Position numbers and translations under genes: made by a program | The notes under the pieces: generated by a model | What the model was told of the DNA's origin: nothing | The model's database searches: none | What the model saw: the letters and a program-made list of their open reading frames with translations, nothing else | Origin: Archangiaceae bacterium | GTDB taxonomy: Bacteria; Myxococcota; Myxococcia; Myxococcales; Myxococcaceae | Direction of reading: 5' to 3' | Assembly: GCA_016714225.1 (NCBI GenBank) | Contig: JADJNS010000021.1 | Location: 205,781 to 269,780 of the forward strand | Length of the DNA stretch: 64,000 nucleotides | Shown: positions 26,516 through 36,287 of the stretch, in pieces | Layout of the letters: each line of letters starts with the position of its first letter | How positions within the stretch are numbered: the first letter of the stretch is position 1

Positions 26516-28104
26516 TTCGGATAGAGATCCACGTTGAAGATGGCCTGGTCACCGTCTTTCACGGTGACGTCTTTGGTCTGCGTGATGTAGCCGGGCGCCG
26601 AGATCTTCACCGTGTAGGTGCCGGCGTCGACGCGGAAGCTGAAGGCGCCCTTCTCGTCGGCGCGGGTCTTGATCTTCGCCTGCGGCACCTCGAGCTCGGC
26701 GGCGATCGCCGTGCCACCCTTGGTGCTGCGCACCGCGCCGGTGATGGTGGCGGGGATCTTCTTCTTCACCGGCACCAGGGTCACCGCCACGTCGGTGGTC
26801 TTGCTCGCCACCACCGAGGCCGCCTCTTCGCCCTTCTGGTAGCCCGGCAGCTCGAGGGTCATCGACACCGGCCCGGGCTTCAAGCCCTCGAACCGCGCCA
26901 CGCCCTTGTCGTTGGTCTTCACCGTGCTGTCGCCCACCGTCACGCTGACCCCGGCGAGCACCTTCTGGCTCTCGATCTCTTTCACCGCCACCGCGATGGC
27001 GCCGACCCTGGGCGGCTCTCGCTTCAGCTTCACCTCGATCGGCACGTCGCTGCCCGCGCTCACCGCGCCGGCCGACTCGAACGGCAGGTAGCCGTCGGCG
27101 CTGGCCCTCACGCTGAACGGGCCCGGCGAGAGCCCTCGCAGCGCCAGCGCGCCGTTGGCGTCGGGGGTGAGCGGCCGCTCTTCGCCGCCCGCGGTCACCG
27201 TCACGTCAGCGCCCGGCAACGGCTGGTTGGTGTCGACGTCGAGCACCCTGACGATGATGCCGCCCAGCGCGCCCGCCACCGGCGGCAGCTCGCGCCACTG
27301 CAGGTCGAGGCTCAAGCCGCCGCGCACGACCGACTGCTGCGAGGCCACCACGTCGGCGCCGCTCATGTCTTTGCCCACCACGTTGTCGACCACGTACTGC
27401 CCGTCGAGCAGCGCGCCGACGTGCAGCTTGCCCAGATTGGCCACCTGGACCCGAACCCCGCCGCCCACCGCGTAGCCGTTCGACGCCGCGCGCGCCGCAC
27501 CCGGCACCTGGGTGGCGAGGGCGATCGGCACCTCGCCGCGCGCCTCGATCGCGACCGGCCCCAGCTCGAGCAGCAGCCGAGCCGCGACCAGCAAACCGTG
27601 CCGGGTCGCCGCGCCGAACGCCGGGGTCAGGGTCGAGCCGGTGCCGTCGCCGCCACGAAAGGTCGGCAGCTGGTGAAACGCGTAGCCCACGTACGGCTCG
27701 AGACGCAGCGGCCCCAGCGGCAGCCGCCCCGCCGCTTGAATGGCGAAGCGCAAGAGGCCCCCGTTGGTCACCGAAGCCGAGCCGCCGCCCTGATTGTCGA
27801 ACAGCGCGAAGCCCTCGCGCTGCACCTGCACGTGGGCGCCGGCGTACCCGAGCCACGCCCAGCCGAGCAGCGCGAGATCGTTCGGGGTCACCCCCGAGTA
27901 GGTGAGCCCCGGCCCCGAGTCTTGCTGGCCACCGCTGCGGTAGGCGATGCCGTAGCGCAGCCGCGCCGCCCAGTATTCGCCGATCGGCTTCGACTCGCTC
28001 GCGACCGGCGGTGGGGGGTTGCCGGCCACTTCTGCCTGAGCAAACGCGCTGATCGCAGCCAACGTCACGCAGCCGATCAGCGCGCGCCGCATCGAAGAGA
28101 GCAT
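26512..28104 (-). CDS. exported protein with outer-membrane-like N-terminus and three carboxypeptidase-regulatory-like domains
   Basis: About 530 residues. Signal peptide (MRRALIGCVTLAAISAFAQ) at the chosen start 28104; the ATG at 28092 is equally possible. Residues ~35-260 alternate in the manner of outer-membrane strands (YWAARLRYGIAYRSGG..., LRLEPYVGYAFHQLPTF). Three beta-sandwich repeats of CarboxypepD_reg/PEGA type follow at ~270-355, 360-445 and 450-530 (e.g. GTYTVKISAPGYITQTKDVTVKDGD). It may anchor the trio's kinase and FecR lipoprotein to the outer membrane. That is inference; no homologue is known to me by name. Divergent from mglB. Confidence 0.72.
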   Translation of the reverse strand: MLSSMRRALIGCVTLAAISAFAQAEVAGNPPPPVASESKPIGEYWAARLRYGIAYRSGGQQDSGPGLTYSGVTPNDLALLGWAWLGYAGAHVQVQREGFALFDNQGGGSASVTNGGLLRFAIQAAGRLPLGPLRLEPYVGYAFHQLPTFRGGDGTGSTLTPAFGAATRHGLLVAARLLLELGPVAIEARGEVPIALATQVPGAARAASNGYAVGGGVRVQVANLGKLHVGALLDGQYVVDNVVGKDMSGADVVASQQSVVRGGLSLDLQWRELPPVAGALGGIIVRVLDVDTNQPLPGADVTVTAGGEERPLTPDANGALALRGLSPGPFSVRASADGYLPFESAGAVSAGSDVPIEVKLKREPPRVGAIAVAVKEIESQKVLAGVSVTVGDSTVKTNDKGVARFEGLKPGPVSMTLELPGYQKGEEAASVVASKTTDVAVTLVPVKKKIPATITGAVRSTKGGTAIAAELEVPQAKIKTRADEKGAFSFRVDAGTYTVKISAPGYITQTKDVTVKDGDQAIFNVDLYPK

Positions 28105-28244
28105 TGGGCGCACGGTGCGGCCGATTATAGGGAGTGCGTCGTGCACCGACGCAAAAACTTTCACGTAAAGCCGCCTACATCGACGGCCTCGAAGCCCCTT
28201 CAAAATGGTGCGACCCAGGGGCCGGTCTGCTAGACCGCGGGTTC
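28105..28244. promoter_or_regulatory. divergent promoter region between the envelope trio and mglB
   Basis: 140 bases separating oppositely directed start codons. It contains a 6-bp hairpin (GCGTCG at 28136-28141, CGACGC at 28147-28152) followed by AAAAACTTT. I cannot assign -35/-10 boxes with confidence. The compact arrangement means the two units may share control. Confidence 0.4.
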
Positions 28245-28724
28245 ATGGCCAGTCAGCTGGTGATGTACGAAGAGGAGTTCCACAAGATCAACGCAGTGTG
28301 CGATCGGCTGACCAAAGACGCCAATGCGAAGGTCGTGTTCCTCGTCGACAAGAACGGGCAGTTGATCTCCGCCGCCGGCCAGACCCAGCACATCGACACC
28401 ACCTCGCTCGCCTCGCTCACCGCCGGCAACGTCGCCGCGATGGGGGGCCTGGCCAAGCTGATCGGTGAGAACGAATTTCCCAACCAGTTCCACGAAGGGG
28501 CGAAAGACTCGCTCTACATGACCATCGTGGGCTCACGCGTGGTGCTGGTGGTCATCTTCGACAACCGCACCTCGCTGGGCCTGGTTCGACTGCGCATCAA
28601 GAAGGCATCTGACGAGCTCTCCAAAATCTTCGAAGCCCTCTCGCGTCGCGCCGAAGCTCCTGGTGCCGGCTCTCCGTTCGCAGAGATCAGCGACGCCGAC
28701 ATCGACAACCTCTTTTCAGAGTGA
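28245..28724 (+). CDS. mglB: MglB, GTPase-activating protein of MglA (Roadblock/LC7)
   Basis: A 159-residue Roadblock/LC7 protein, the same length as M. xanthus MglB as I recall it, and nearly identical through AKVVFLVDKNGQLIS, IDTTSLASLTAGNVAAMGG and NQFHEGAKDSLYMTIVGSRV, ending FAEISDADIDNLFSE. MglB dimers stimulate GTP hydrolysis by MglA and mark the lagging cell pole, so setting the direction of gliding and twitching. The ATG at 28245 reproduces the known N-terminus (M..QLVMYEEEF); the open frame upstream does not resemble the protein. mglA follows after 10 bases. Confidence 0.97.
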   Translation: MASQLVMYEEEFHKINAVCDRLTKDANAKVVFLVDKNGQLISAAGQTQHIDTTSLASLTAGNVAAMGGLAKLIGENEFPNQFHEGAKDSLYMTIVGSRVVLVVIFDNRTSLGLVRLRIKKASDELSKIFEALSRRAEAPGAGSPFAEISDADIDNLFSE

Positions 28725-28734
28725 CTGACCCGCC

Positions 28735-29328
28735 ATGTCCTTCATCAACTACTCAAGCCGCGAGATCAACTGCAAGATCGTCTACTACGGCCCGGGCTTG
28801 TGCGGGAAGACGACGAACCTGCAGTACATCTACAACAAGACCAACCCCGAGACGAAGGGCAAGCTGATCTCGCTCTCTACCGAGACCGATCGCACGCTCT
28901 TCTTCGACTTCCTGCCGCTGTCGCTGGGTGAGATTCGCGGCTTCAAGACGCGCTTCCACCTCTACACGGTGCCCGGCCAGGTGTTCTACGACGCCAGCCG
29001 CAAGCTGATCCTGAAGGGCGTCGACGGCGTGGTCTTCGTCGCCGACAGCCAGGTCGAGCGCATGGAGGCGAACATCGAGTCGATGGAGAACCTCCGCGTC
29101 AACCTCGCCGAGCAGGGGTACGACCTCAACAAGGTGCCCTTCTGCATTCAGTACAACAAGCGCGATCTCCCCAACGCGGTGAGCGTGGAAGAGCTGCGCA
29201 AGGTGCTGAACCCCAGAAACGTGCCCGACTTCCAGGCCGTCGCTCCCACCGGGGTGGGCGTGTTCGACACCCTGAAGGCGGTCGCCAAGCTGGTGCTGAC
29301 CGAGCTGCGGAAGGGCGGCCAGGGATGA
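28735..29328 (+). CDS. mglA: MglA, Ras-like polarity GTPase
   Basis: A 197-residue small GTPase. The P-loop is GPGLCGKTT (residues 19-27), and the switch-2 region TVPGQVFYDASRK has Gln82 at the position important for hydrolysis in M. xanthus MglA. The NKRD guanine-specificity motif is present (QYNKRDLP). GTP-bound MglA gathers at the leading pole and assembles the Agl-Glt gliding machine and type IV pili. The stop codon overlaps the next ATG (ATGA), so the downstream gene is probably co-translated. In M. xanthus mglBA lies away from the glt genes, whereas here they are 3.5 kb apart. Confidence 0.97.
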   Translation: MSFINYSSREINCKIVYYGPGLCGKTTNLQYIYNKTNPETKGKLISLSTETDRTLFFDFLPLSLGEIRGFKTRFHLYTVPGQVFYDASRKLILKGVDGVVFVADSQVERMEANIESMENLRVNLAEQGYDLNKVPFCIQYNKRDLPNAVSVEELRKVLNPRNVPDFQAVAPTGVGVFDTLKAVAKLVLTELRKGGQG

Positions 29329-30019
29329 TCAGCGCCGTCGTGGTTCTGTTGCTCGCCGCAGACGCCGCGGCTCCGGCAGCAGCAGCAGCACCTGCAGCCC
29401 CCGCCGCGAAGCCGCAGACCGCTGACGAAGCCTTTCAGACCCGGGTCAAGACGCTCGAAGAGCAGGTCGTCGACCTCAAAGAGAAGATCTACCGCACCAA
29501 GGCGCGCCTGCTGCTGCTGCAAGAGACGGTGCTGGGCGGCGACATCACCAACGGCGCCCGCGCGGTCATCTTCCACCGCAACGAGATGGGCTCGCAGTTC
29601 GTGCTCGAGAGCGTGGCGTACGCGCTCGACGGAGCGCCCATCTTCACCAAGGTCGACGCCAACGGTGACCTCGACAAGCGCGAAGAGTTCGAGATCTTCA
29701 ACGGCCGCATCGTGCCCGGCAACCACCAGATCGCGGTGCGCATGGTCTACCGCGGCCACGGCTACGGCATCTTCAGCTACCTCGAGGGCTACAAGTTCAA
29801 GCTGCAGTCGAACCAGACCTTCAACGCCGAAGCAGGCGAAGGTGACCAGCGTGAAGGTGGTCGGCTTCGAGAAGGGCGGCATCACCGCCGACATCAAAGA
29901 CAAGCCCGGCATCCGCTACGACATCAGCACCGCCAAAGACAGCGCGATGAAGGCCGGAAGCCAGGGAAACCCGCGCCGGCTCCCTCCGAAGGCGCCGCGA
30001 GCAGCGCCAGCGAAGCCGT
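29325..30019 (+). CDS. exported coiled-coil/beta protein downstream of mglA, frame-broken
   Basis: Signal-like start (MISAVVVLLLAADAAAPAAAAAPAAP), then a coiled coil (TRVKTLEEQVVDLKEKIYRTKARLLLLQE) and a beta-rich domain (GARAVIFHRNEMGSQFVLESVAYALDGAPIFTKVD...). At 29834 an apparent extra A shifts the frame; coding sense resumes as KVTSVKVVGFEKGGITADIKDKPGIRYDISTAKD. The last ~15 codons are uncertain because another frame (KPAPAPSEGAASSASEA) reads better there. The end coordinate is approximate. Myxobacterial relatives are, to my recollection, often labelled dihydrolipoamide acetyltransferase, which nothing in the sequence supports. The ATG overlap with mglA links it to the polarity module. 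Confidence 0.65.
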
Positions 30020-32340
30020 GTGGTGCGCTCGCCCTGCTGCTGATCTTCAGCGCCGCGCGCGCGTTCGCCGACGCCAGCGTTCAAGAGCTCGCCGTCAAGG
30101 TCGAGGCGGTCAACGACCAGGTGAAGATCGCCCGCGACAACCTGGCCATCGTCGAGAAGCAGTACTCGGGTCGCGAAGAGCAGAGCGACGAGGCGGCGCG
30201 CGAGGCGCGCTTCTCGGACGGCGAGATCAAGTACCTGCTGGGTGACTACGAGAACGCCGCGGTGCTGTTCTACGACCTGGTGGCGAACAAAGACTTCCAG
30301 TCGAGCAAGCGGTACGCCGACGCGCTGTTCTACCTGGCCGACTCGCTCTACCAGCAGAAGAACTACCTGGGCTCGCGGCTGTACCTGAAGATTCTGCTCG
30401 GCCTGCGCGCCGGTCACTACCGCGAGGCGCTGGCCCGCTACCTCGAGATCGCCGGCCGGCTGAACGAGTTTCGCGGCATCGACGAGCACATCAACCAGGC
30501 GCGCGGGCTCTCGGGCGGAGAGCTGCCCCCCGAGCTCAACTACGTCTACGCCAAGTGGCTCTTTCGGCGCGACGACATGGCGCCCGAAGAGCGGGTGAAC
30601 CGCGCCATCAACATCTTCCAGGGCCTCGCCACGGTGCCCAACGGGCCTTCTACCTGCAGGCGGCCTACTTCATCGGCGTGGGCCAGGTGAAGCTCAAGAA
30701 GTACGACGAGGCGATCGCCACCTTCAAGAAGATCAGCGTGGCCAACCCCCGCGACGAGCGCGAGCGCAGCGTGAAAGAGCTGGCCACCATCTCGCTGGGG
30801 CGGGTGCTGTTCGAGGTGGGCAAGTTCGACGAGGCCATCGAGCAGTACCAAGAGATACCGCGCGAGGCCGACTCATTTCCCGACTCGCTCTACGAGACGG
30901 CGTGGGCCTACGTCCGCAAGGGCGACTTCACCCGCGCGAAGAACGCCACCGAGGTGCTTGCTGCTGGTGGCCGAGAACTCGGTGCTGGCTCCCGAGGCCC
31001 AGATTCTCCAGGGCACCCTCTTGCTCAAGCTGAAGAAGTACGACGAGGCCACCGAGACGTACAACGTGGTGATCAACACCTACGCGCCGGTGCGCGACGA
31101 GATCGACGCGCTGCTCACGGTGAACAAAGACCCGGCCAAGTACTTCGACGACCTCATCGCGCGAAACGAGAAGACGCTCGACGTGGCGCAGCTGCTGCCG
31201 CCCGCCGCGCTCAAGTGGGCCACCACCCAGCGCGAGGTCAGCGAGGCGGTCGGCATCATCAACAACCTCGAGGCGGGCAAGAACGGGGTGCTCGAGTCAC
31301 AGGCCATCGCCGCGCGCATCTTGAAGGGGCTCGACGAGCGCGGGCTCGAGGTGTTCCCGGTGATTCAAGAGGGCTACACCCGCGCCGACGCGGTCGACAC
31401 CGCGCTGACCCGCGCCGAAGAGCAGCTCACCCAGGTCGAGACCGAGCTGCTCGGCAAGTACCTCTCGCCGGCCCAGGCGCAAGAGCTCGACCGGCTGCGC
31501 AAAGAAGGCAGTGAGCTGCAGGCCCGCATCTCGACCCTGCCCACCACCGAAGAGCAGGTGAAAGAGCGCAAGGCCCGCCTGCAGGCGAAGATCGACGAGC
31601 TCGACCGCAAGGCCTACCAGGCGCTGCTCGACATTCAGAGCCAGTACGCCCAGCTCACCGCGATTCAGAAGTACGTCGACGACACCCGCAAGCAGCGCCA
31701 CAACACGCCCGAAGAAGAGAAAGAGTTTCTCGAGAAGGTGAACCTCGAGCGCAAGGGCCTCGAGGCCACCGAGGCCGAGCTCACCAAGGTGCGCGCCGAC
31801 CTGCAGGACGAGAAGAACAACGCCGACGCGGCGATCGGCGGCGAAGAGACGCTGCGCCGCGAGTACGAGGCGTCACTCGGCAAGCAGCGCGACATCTTGA
31901 TGAAGTCGCGCGGCTCGGTGCCCAACGACGCCACCCAGGTGATGCTGCGCGCCGACGTGATTCGCGCCGACGCTTCGAGCCTGCGCGACCGGGTGGCCAC
32001 CGCCAAGAGCACTCTGCGCGAGCGGGTGCAGAAGCGCGCCGCCAAGCTGCGCGAGATGGTGCAGGCCGAGCAGGCGCTGCTCACCGGTTACGGCAACGAG
32101 GTCGCCTCGACCTCGAGCCAGGCCAAGGGCCTGGTGGGCCGCATCGCGTTCGACTCGTTTCGACGGGTGCGCGCCTCGTTCTACGACCTGGTGCTCAAGG
32201 CCGACGTGGGCGTGGTCGACGTCGCCTTCACCCGCAAGCAAGACAAGACGCTCGAGATTCAGAAGCTCGCCAACCAGAAAGACCGCGAGCTGAAGGCCCT
32301 CGACGACGAGTTCAAAGAAGTGCTCAAAGACGTCGACTAA
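30020..32340 (+). CDS. exported TPR and coiled-coil protein, frame-broken
   Basis: Probable secretory start near GTG 30020/30023, although the frame is disturbed within the signal peptide (...LLLIFSAARAFADASVQELAVKVE). TPR-like repeats follow: YENAAVLFYDLVAN, YDEAIATFKKISVANP, FDEAIEQYQEIPREA, YDEATETYNVVINTY. From ~31380 to 32050 there is a long charged coiled coil (EEQLTQVETELLGK, KQRHNTPEEEKEFLEKVNLERK), then a C-terminal domain ending LKALDDEFKEVLKDVD. Single-base breaks are inferred near 30030, 30645 (one base short) and 30957 (one base extra). Its position between mglBA and the gltD-like gene suggests a periplasmic part of the same machinery; that is inference from context. Confidence 0.65.
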
Positions 32341-32389
32341 AAGAGCGCTGGCCGTCACCGGCGAGCCCGCCGCGAGGCGTTCGCCTCGG

Positions 32390-32617
32390 TCAGGCCGCCG
32401 AGGCGTCGACCAGGTCGCCGCACAGGGTGTTGACCCGCTGCTGTTGCTCGAGCAGGTCGGCGGCGAGCCGGCAATCGTCGCAGCGCTCGAGGTGCAAGAG
32501 CAGCGTGGCCGCCTCGCGCTTCGAGAGCCTCCCCTCGGCCCACGAGGCGAGCGCCTGCTCGTCGATGCAGAGCACTTCACCCAGAGAAATCGGACCGGAA
32601 ATCGATGCGTCTTCCAC
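32390..32617 (-). CDS. small zinc-finger (anti-sigma-like) protein
   Basis: A 75-residue protein with LLLHLERCDDCRLAADLL, the H...C..C pattern of the anti-sigma zinc finger (zf-HC2), and no membrane helix. It opens MEDASISGPISLGEVLCIDEQALASWAEGRLSKREAATLL. It might be a soluble regulator of a sigma factor encoded elsewhere. It lies on the opposite strand between the TPR gene and gltD. A 7-bp hairpin (CGAGGCG TT CGCCTCG, 32373-32388) separates its stop from the convergent gene's stop. Confidence 0.65.
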   Translation of the reverse strand: MEDASISGPISLGEVLCIDEQALASWAEGRLSKREAATLLLHLERCDDCRLAADLLEQQQRVNTLCGDLVDASAA

Positions 32618-32780
32618 AGCGAAAAGACGAGGCGTGGGGGAGTTGTCGCACGCCGTTTTACAGCACCGCCCCGTAACGACGCGCCAGGGGGCCCCGTGAT
32701 CACCCGGGCGGCCCGGGGCATCTCACCTCCACACTATCCTCGCGAATTCCATTTATTCGTGGCACGTTAGCCGGAAGCCA

Positions 32781-35700
32781 ATGCGGCTCCTCCTCGTCAT
32801 CCTTGCGCTGTCGGCGCCGGTGATCGCGCTCGGCGCCACGGCTCCGGCCGCGGCCAAGAAGAAGGACTCCAAGAAGGCCGAGCCCAAGCCTGCTGAAAAG
32901 GCCGACACCGCGCCCGACCTGCCGAAAATCTCGCCCAGCGGCGCGAAGGAAGCTGCCGCTCCTGCCGCCACCGACGGAGGCACCTCGCTCGACGCCGCGT
33001 CGACGAAGACCGACGCGGCGCCCGAGAAGAAGGTGGCCCAGAAGTACTTCGAGGGCATGGGCCGCACGCCTGCAGAGCAGAAGCAGCTCGAAGAGATCAC
33101 CGAGGCGCTCAAGCTCTACGAAGACGAATCGCGCGAGTTCAAGCGCGAGGTGCAGCTGCTGGTCGAGAAGAAGTACGAAGAGAAGCGCAACACGCTCGCC
33201 AACTCGTACGAGAAGGCGATTCGCGATCTCGAGGTGCTCGAGCGCAAAGAGCGCCTCGACGCGATCGCCCAGTTCGAAGAGTTTCTGCTCCGCTACCCGA
33301 ACGACCCCAAGTACACGCCCGACGTGATGTTCCGTCTGGCCGAGCTCTATTACGAGCGCTCGAGCGACGATCACATCATCGCGATGCGCGACTACGAAGA
33401 GCGGCTGAAGAAGCTCGACCCCGAGAAGAACCCCACTCCGCCCCCCGAGCCCAAGGTCGACTTCGCCAAGTCGATCGCCCTGTACAAGCGCCTGATCGCC
33501 GACTTCCCCACCTACCGGCTCAACGACGCGTCGTACTACCTGCTCGGCTACTGCGAAGAGAAGCAGGAGCAGTTCGCCGAGAGCCGGGTGGCGTACCAGG
33601 CGCTGATCGCCAGCTACCCCAAGTCGAAGTTCGCCACCGAGGCGTGGGTGCGCATCGGTGAGTACTTCTTCGACGCGTACAACGAAGAGAACGCGCTCGA
33701 GAAGGCCGCCGACGCCTACGAGCACGCGGTGGAAGACAAGACCCACGCGCTCTACGACAAGGCCCTCTACAAGCTGGGGTGGACCTACTACCGCATGGAT
33801 CGTTTCGACGACGCGGTGGGCCGCTTCCTCGCGCTGATCGACTTCTACGGCGACGAGGCGAAGAAGAAGGGCGACGACGCGGTCGGCGGTGACCTGCGCG
33901 CCGAGGCCATTCAGTACACCGCGGTCAGCTTCGTAGACGAGAAGTGGGGCTCACTGGCCAAGGCCCAAGAGGTGTTCAAGAAGGTCGGCGGCAAAGCCTA
34001 CGAGGCCGAAATCTACCGGCGCATGGGCGACATCTACTTCGACCAGACCAAGCACAACGAGGCGATCGAAGCCTACCGCCTGGTGCTGGCCAAAGACCCG
34101 CTCAACAAAGAGGCGCCGCAGATTCAGCAGAAGATCGTTCAGGCCTACGAGCGCGACCGCAAGCTCGAAGAGGCGTTCGCCGAGTCGTCGAAGCTGGGCA
34201 ACATGTTCGGCCCCGGCACTCCATGGAACGAGAAGTGGAAGCGCGACCCCGACGTGGTCGCCAGCGCCACCGAGATGGCCGAGAAGTCGCTCTACTCGAC
34301 CGCCGTCTACCACCACCAGCAGGCGCTCGTGTTCAAGCAAGAGGGCAAGTACGAGCAGGCGCGCGCCACCTTCCAGACCGCGGCGATGGCCTACGACACG
34401 TACTTGAAGCGCTTTCCGCGCAGCAAGAACGCCTACGAGATGGAGTTCTATCTCGCCGAGTGCCTCTACAACTCGTTCCAGTTCCAGGAAGCGGCGAAGC
34501 ACTACGCCGCGGTGCGCGACTCGAGCCAGGACGTGAAGTACCAGGCCGACGCCTCGTTCTCGGCGGTGCTGGCGTGGCAGAAGCAGGTCGAGCTCGACAA
34601 CAAAGAGAAGAAGTGCGTCGAGCTCAAAGTGCTGAAGAGCACCGAGCGCGGCGAAGAGAAGCCGCAGCTGCTCACCATGTGCGACTCGGTGAAGTCGCTG
34701 ATCGCCGCCTCTGACCAGTACGTGGCCAAGGCCAAGGCCGGCGACGACAAAGCTCCGGCCATCGCCTACAAGAACGCCGAGCTGTTCTACGTGCACAACG
34801 ACTTCGACGAGGCGCGCCGCCGCTTCGCGGAGATCGTGAAGAAGTACCCCAAGAACGAGGTGGCCAAGTACGCGGTCAACCTCACCGTCGAGACGTACCT
34901 GATCGACAAGAACTGGGCGATGGTCGAGAAGACCTCGGAAGAGCTCTCCAAGCTCACCGACGTCATCGACGCCAAGAGCGACCTCGCCAAGGACCTGCAG
35001 AAGTTCAAGCTGGCCGGCCGCTTCAAGCTCGCCGACGAGCTGATGGCCAAGGGCGACTACGAGAACGCGGCGAAGAAGTACATCGCCCTGGTCGACGAAG
35101 CGCCCAAGCACGAGTTCGCCGATAAAGCGCTGAACAATGCAGCCGTGTGCTTCGAGAACTCGCGGCGCTTCGACTCGGCGCTGCGGCTCTACGAGCGCAT
35201 CTTCCGCGACTACCCCAGCAGCAAGCTGGCCGACGCGGCCCTGTTCCGGGTGGCGGTGAACGCCGAGAACTCGTACGACTTCGACAAGGCGGTCGACAAC
35301 TACCAGAAGCTGGTGAAGGACTACCCGGCCAGCAAAGACCGCGAGAACGCGCTGTTCAACACCGCGCGCCTGCTCGAGGGCCTGCAGAAGTACGACCAGG
35401 CCGCCAGCGCCTACCTGCGCTACGTCGACCTGTACCCGAAGAGCGAAGACGCGCCCAAGACCCAGTTCAAGGCCGCGCTCATCTACGAGAAGCAGGGCGA
35501 CTACGCCAAAGAGATCACCGCGCTGAACGAGTTCGTCACCCGCTACCAGAAAGACCCCAAGCAGGCCGACTTCACCATCGACGCCAAGAAGCGCATCGGA
35601 GACTGCCTGCACAAGCAGAACAAAGACGTCGACGCGCGCAAGGCGTACGCCGCGGCGGCCGACGAGTTCGACAAGCGCAAGCTCCAGCCCGACACGGCGC

Positions 35701-36287
35701 CGATCGCTGCCAACGCCGCCGCCGAGGCGCGCTTCCTGCTCGCCGAGGCGCAGTTCGCCGACTTCGACAAGCTGAAGATCGGCGGCAGCGGCAAGGCGCT
35801 GACCAACGCCTTCAAGGTGAAGAAAGACGCCACCAAGAAGGTGCAAGACGCCTACGCCGAGGTGTTCAAGTACAAGCGCCTCGAGTGGACGCTGGCGGCG
35901 CTCTACCGCCGCGGCTTCATTCTCGAGCGGTTCGCGCAGACCATCGTCGAGACTCCGGTGCCGCCCGAGATCAAGCGCTACGGCGACGAAGCCGTGGTGG
36001 CCTACCAGGACCTGCTCGCCCAGCAGACCGTGGCGCTCGAAGACAAGGCGGTCGAGAACTACATCGCCACCCTGGCCGAGGCGAAGAAGGCGTTCATCTC
36101 GAACGAGTGGACCAAGAAGACCCTCGAGTCGCTCAACCGGTTCCGCCCCAAAGAGTACCCCGTGCTCAAAGACCCGAAGGGAATCATCTCGGGCGAGGGC
36201 CAGTTCACCGCGGGCGTGATTCTCACCCCCGAGGGCAACCCCAAGCCGGGTGAGCAGGCGCAGAAGCTCAAAGGGGACGAAAAGTGA
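32781..36287 (+). CDS. gltD: large exported TPR protein, GltD/AgmU-like
   Basis: A 1168-residue intact protein: signal peptide (MRLLLVILALSAPVIALGA), a Lys/Ala-rich linker to ~residue 90, then TPR units along the whole length (e.g. YDKALYKLGWTYYRMDRFDDAVGRFLALIDFY, YRRMGDIYFDQTKHNEAIEAYRLVLAKDP, RYDFDKAVDNYQKLVKDYPASKDRENALFNTARLL shortened forms). Size, export signal and TPR content agree with GltD (AgmU, ~1200 residues) of the M. xanthus gliding complex, which spans the periplasm. The next three genes also match the gltD-E-F-G order, which supports the name. Its stop overlaps the next start (GTGA). The symbol rests on architecture and gene order, not alignment. Confidence 0.68.
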   Translation: MRLLLVILALSAPVIALGATAPAAAKKKDSKKAEPKPAEKADTAPDLPKISPSGAKEAAAPAATDGGTSLDAASTKTDAAPEKKVAQKYFEGMGRTPAEQKQLEEITEALKLYEDESREFKREVQLLVEKKYEEKRNTLANSYEKAIRDLEVLERKERLDAIAQFEEFLLRYPNDPKYTPDVMFRLAELYYERSSDDHIIAMRDYEERLKKLDPEKNPTPPPEPKVDFAKSIALYKRLIADFPTYRLNDASYYLLGYCEEKQEQFAESRVAYQALIASYPKSKFATEAWVRIGEYFFDAYNEENALEKAADAYEHAVEDKTHALYDKALYKLGWTYYRMDRFDDAVGRFLALIDFYGDEAKKKGDDAVGGDLRAEAIQYTAVSFVDEKWGSLAKAQEVFKKVGGKAYEAEIYRRMGDIYFDQTKHNEAIEAYRLVLAKDPLNKEAPQIQQKIVQAYERDRKLEEAFAESSKLGNMFGPGTPWNEKWKRDPDVVASATEMAEKSLYSTAVYHHQQALVFKQEGKYEQARATFQTAAMAYDTYLKRFPRSKNAYEMEFYLAECLYNSFQFQEAAKHYAAVRDSSQDVKYQADASFSAVLAWQKQVELDNKEKKCVELKVLKSTERGEEKPQLLTMCDSVKSLIAASDQYVAKAKAGDDKAPAIAYKNAELFYVHNDFDEARRRFAEIVKKYPKNEVAKYAVNLTVETYLIDKNWAMVEKTSEELSKLTDVIDAKSDLAKDLQKFKLAGRFKLADELMAKGDYENAAKKYIALVDEAPKHEFADKALNNAAVCFENSRRFDSALRLYERIFRDYPSSKLADAALFRVAVNAENSYDFDKAVDNYQKLVKDYPASKDRENALFNTARLLEGLQKYDQAASAYLRYVDLYPKSEDAPKTQFKAALIYEKQGDYAKEITALNEFVTRYQKDPKQADFTIDAKKRIGDCLHKQNKDVDARKAYAAAADEFDKRKLQPDTAPIAANAAAEARFLLAEAQFADFDKLKIGGSGKALTNAFKVKKDATKKVQDAYAEVFKYKRLEWTLAALYRRGFILERFAQTIVETPVPPEIKRYGDEAVVAYQDLLAQQTVALEDKAVENYIATLAEAKKAFISNEWTKKTLESLNRFRPKEYPVLKDPKGIISGEGQFTAGVILTPEGNPKPGEQAQKLKGDEK

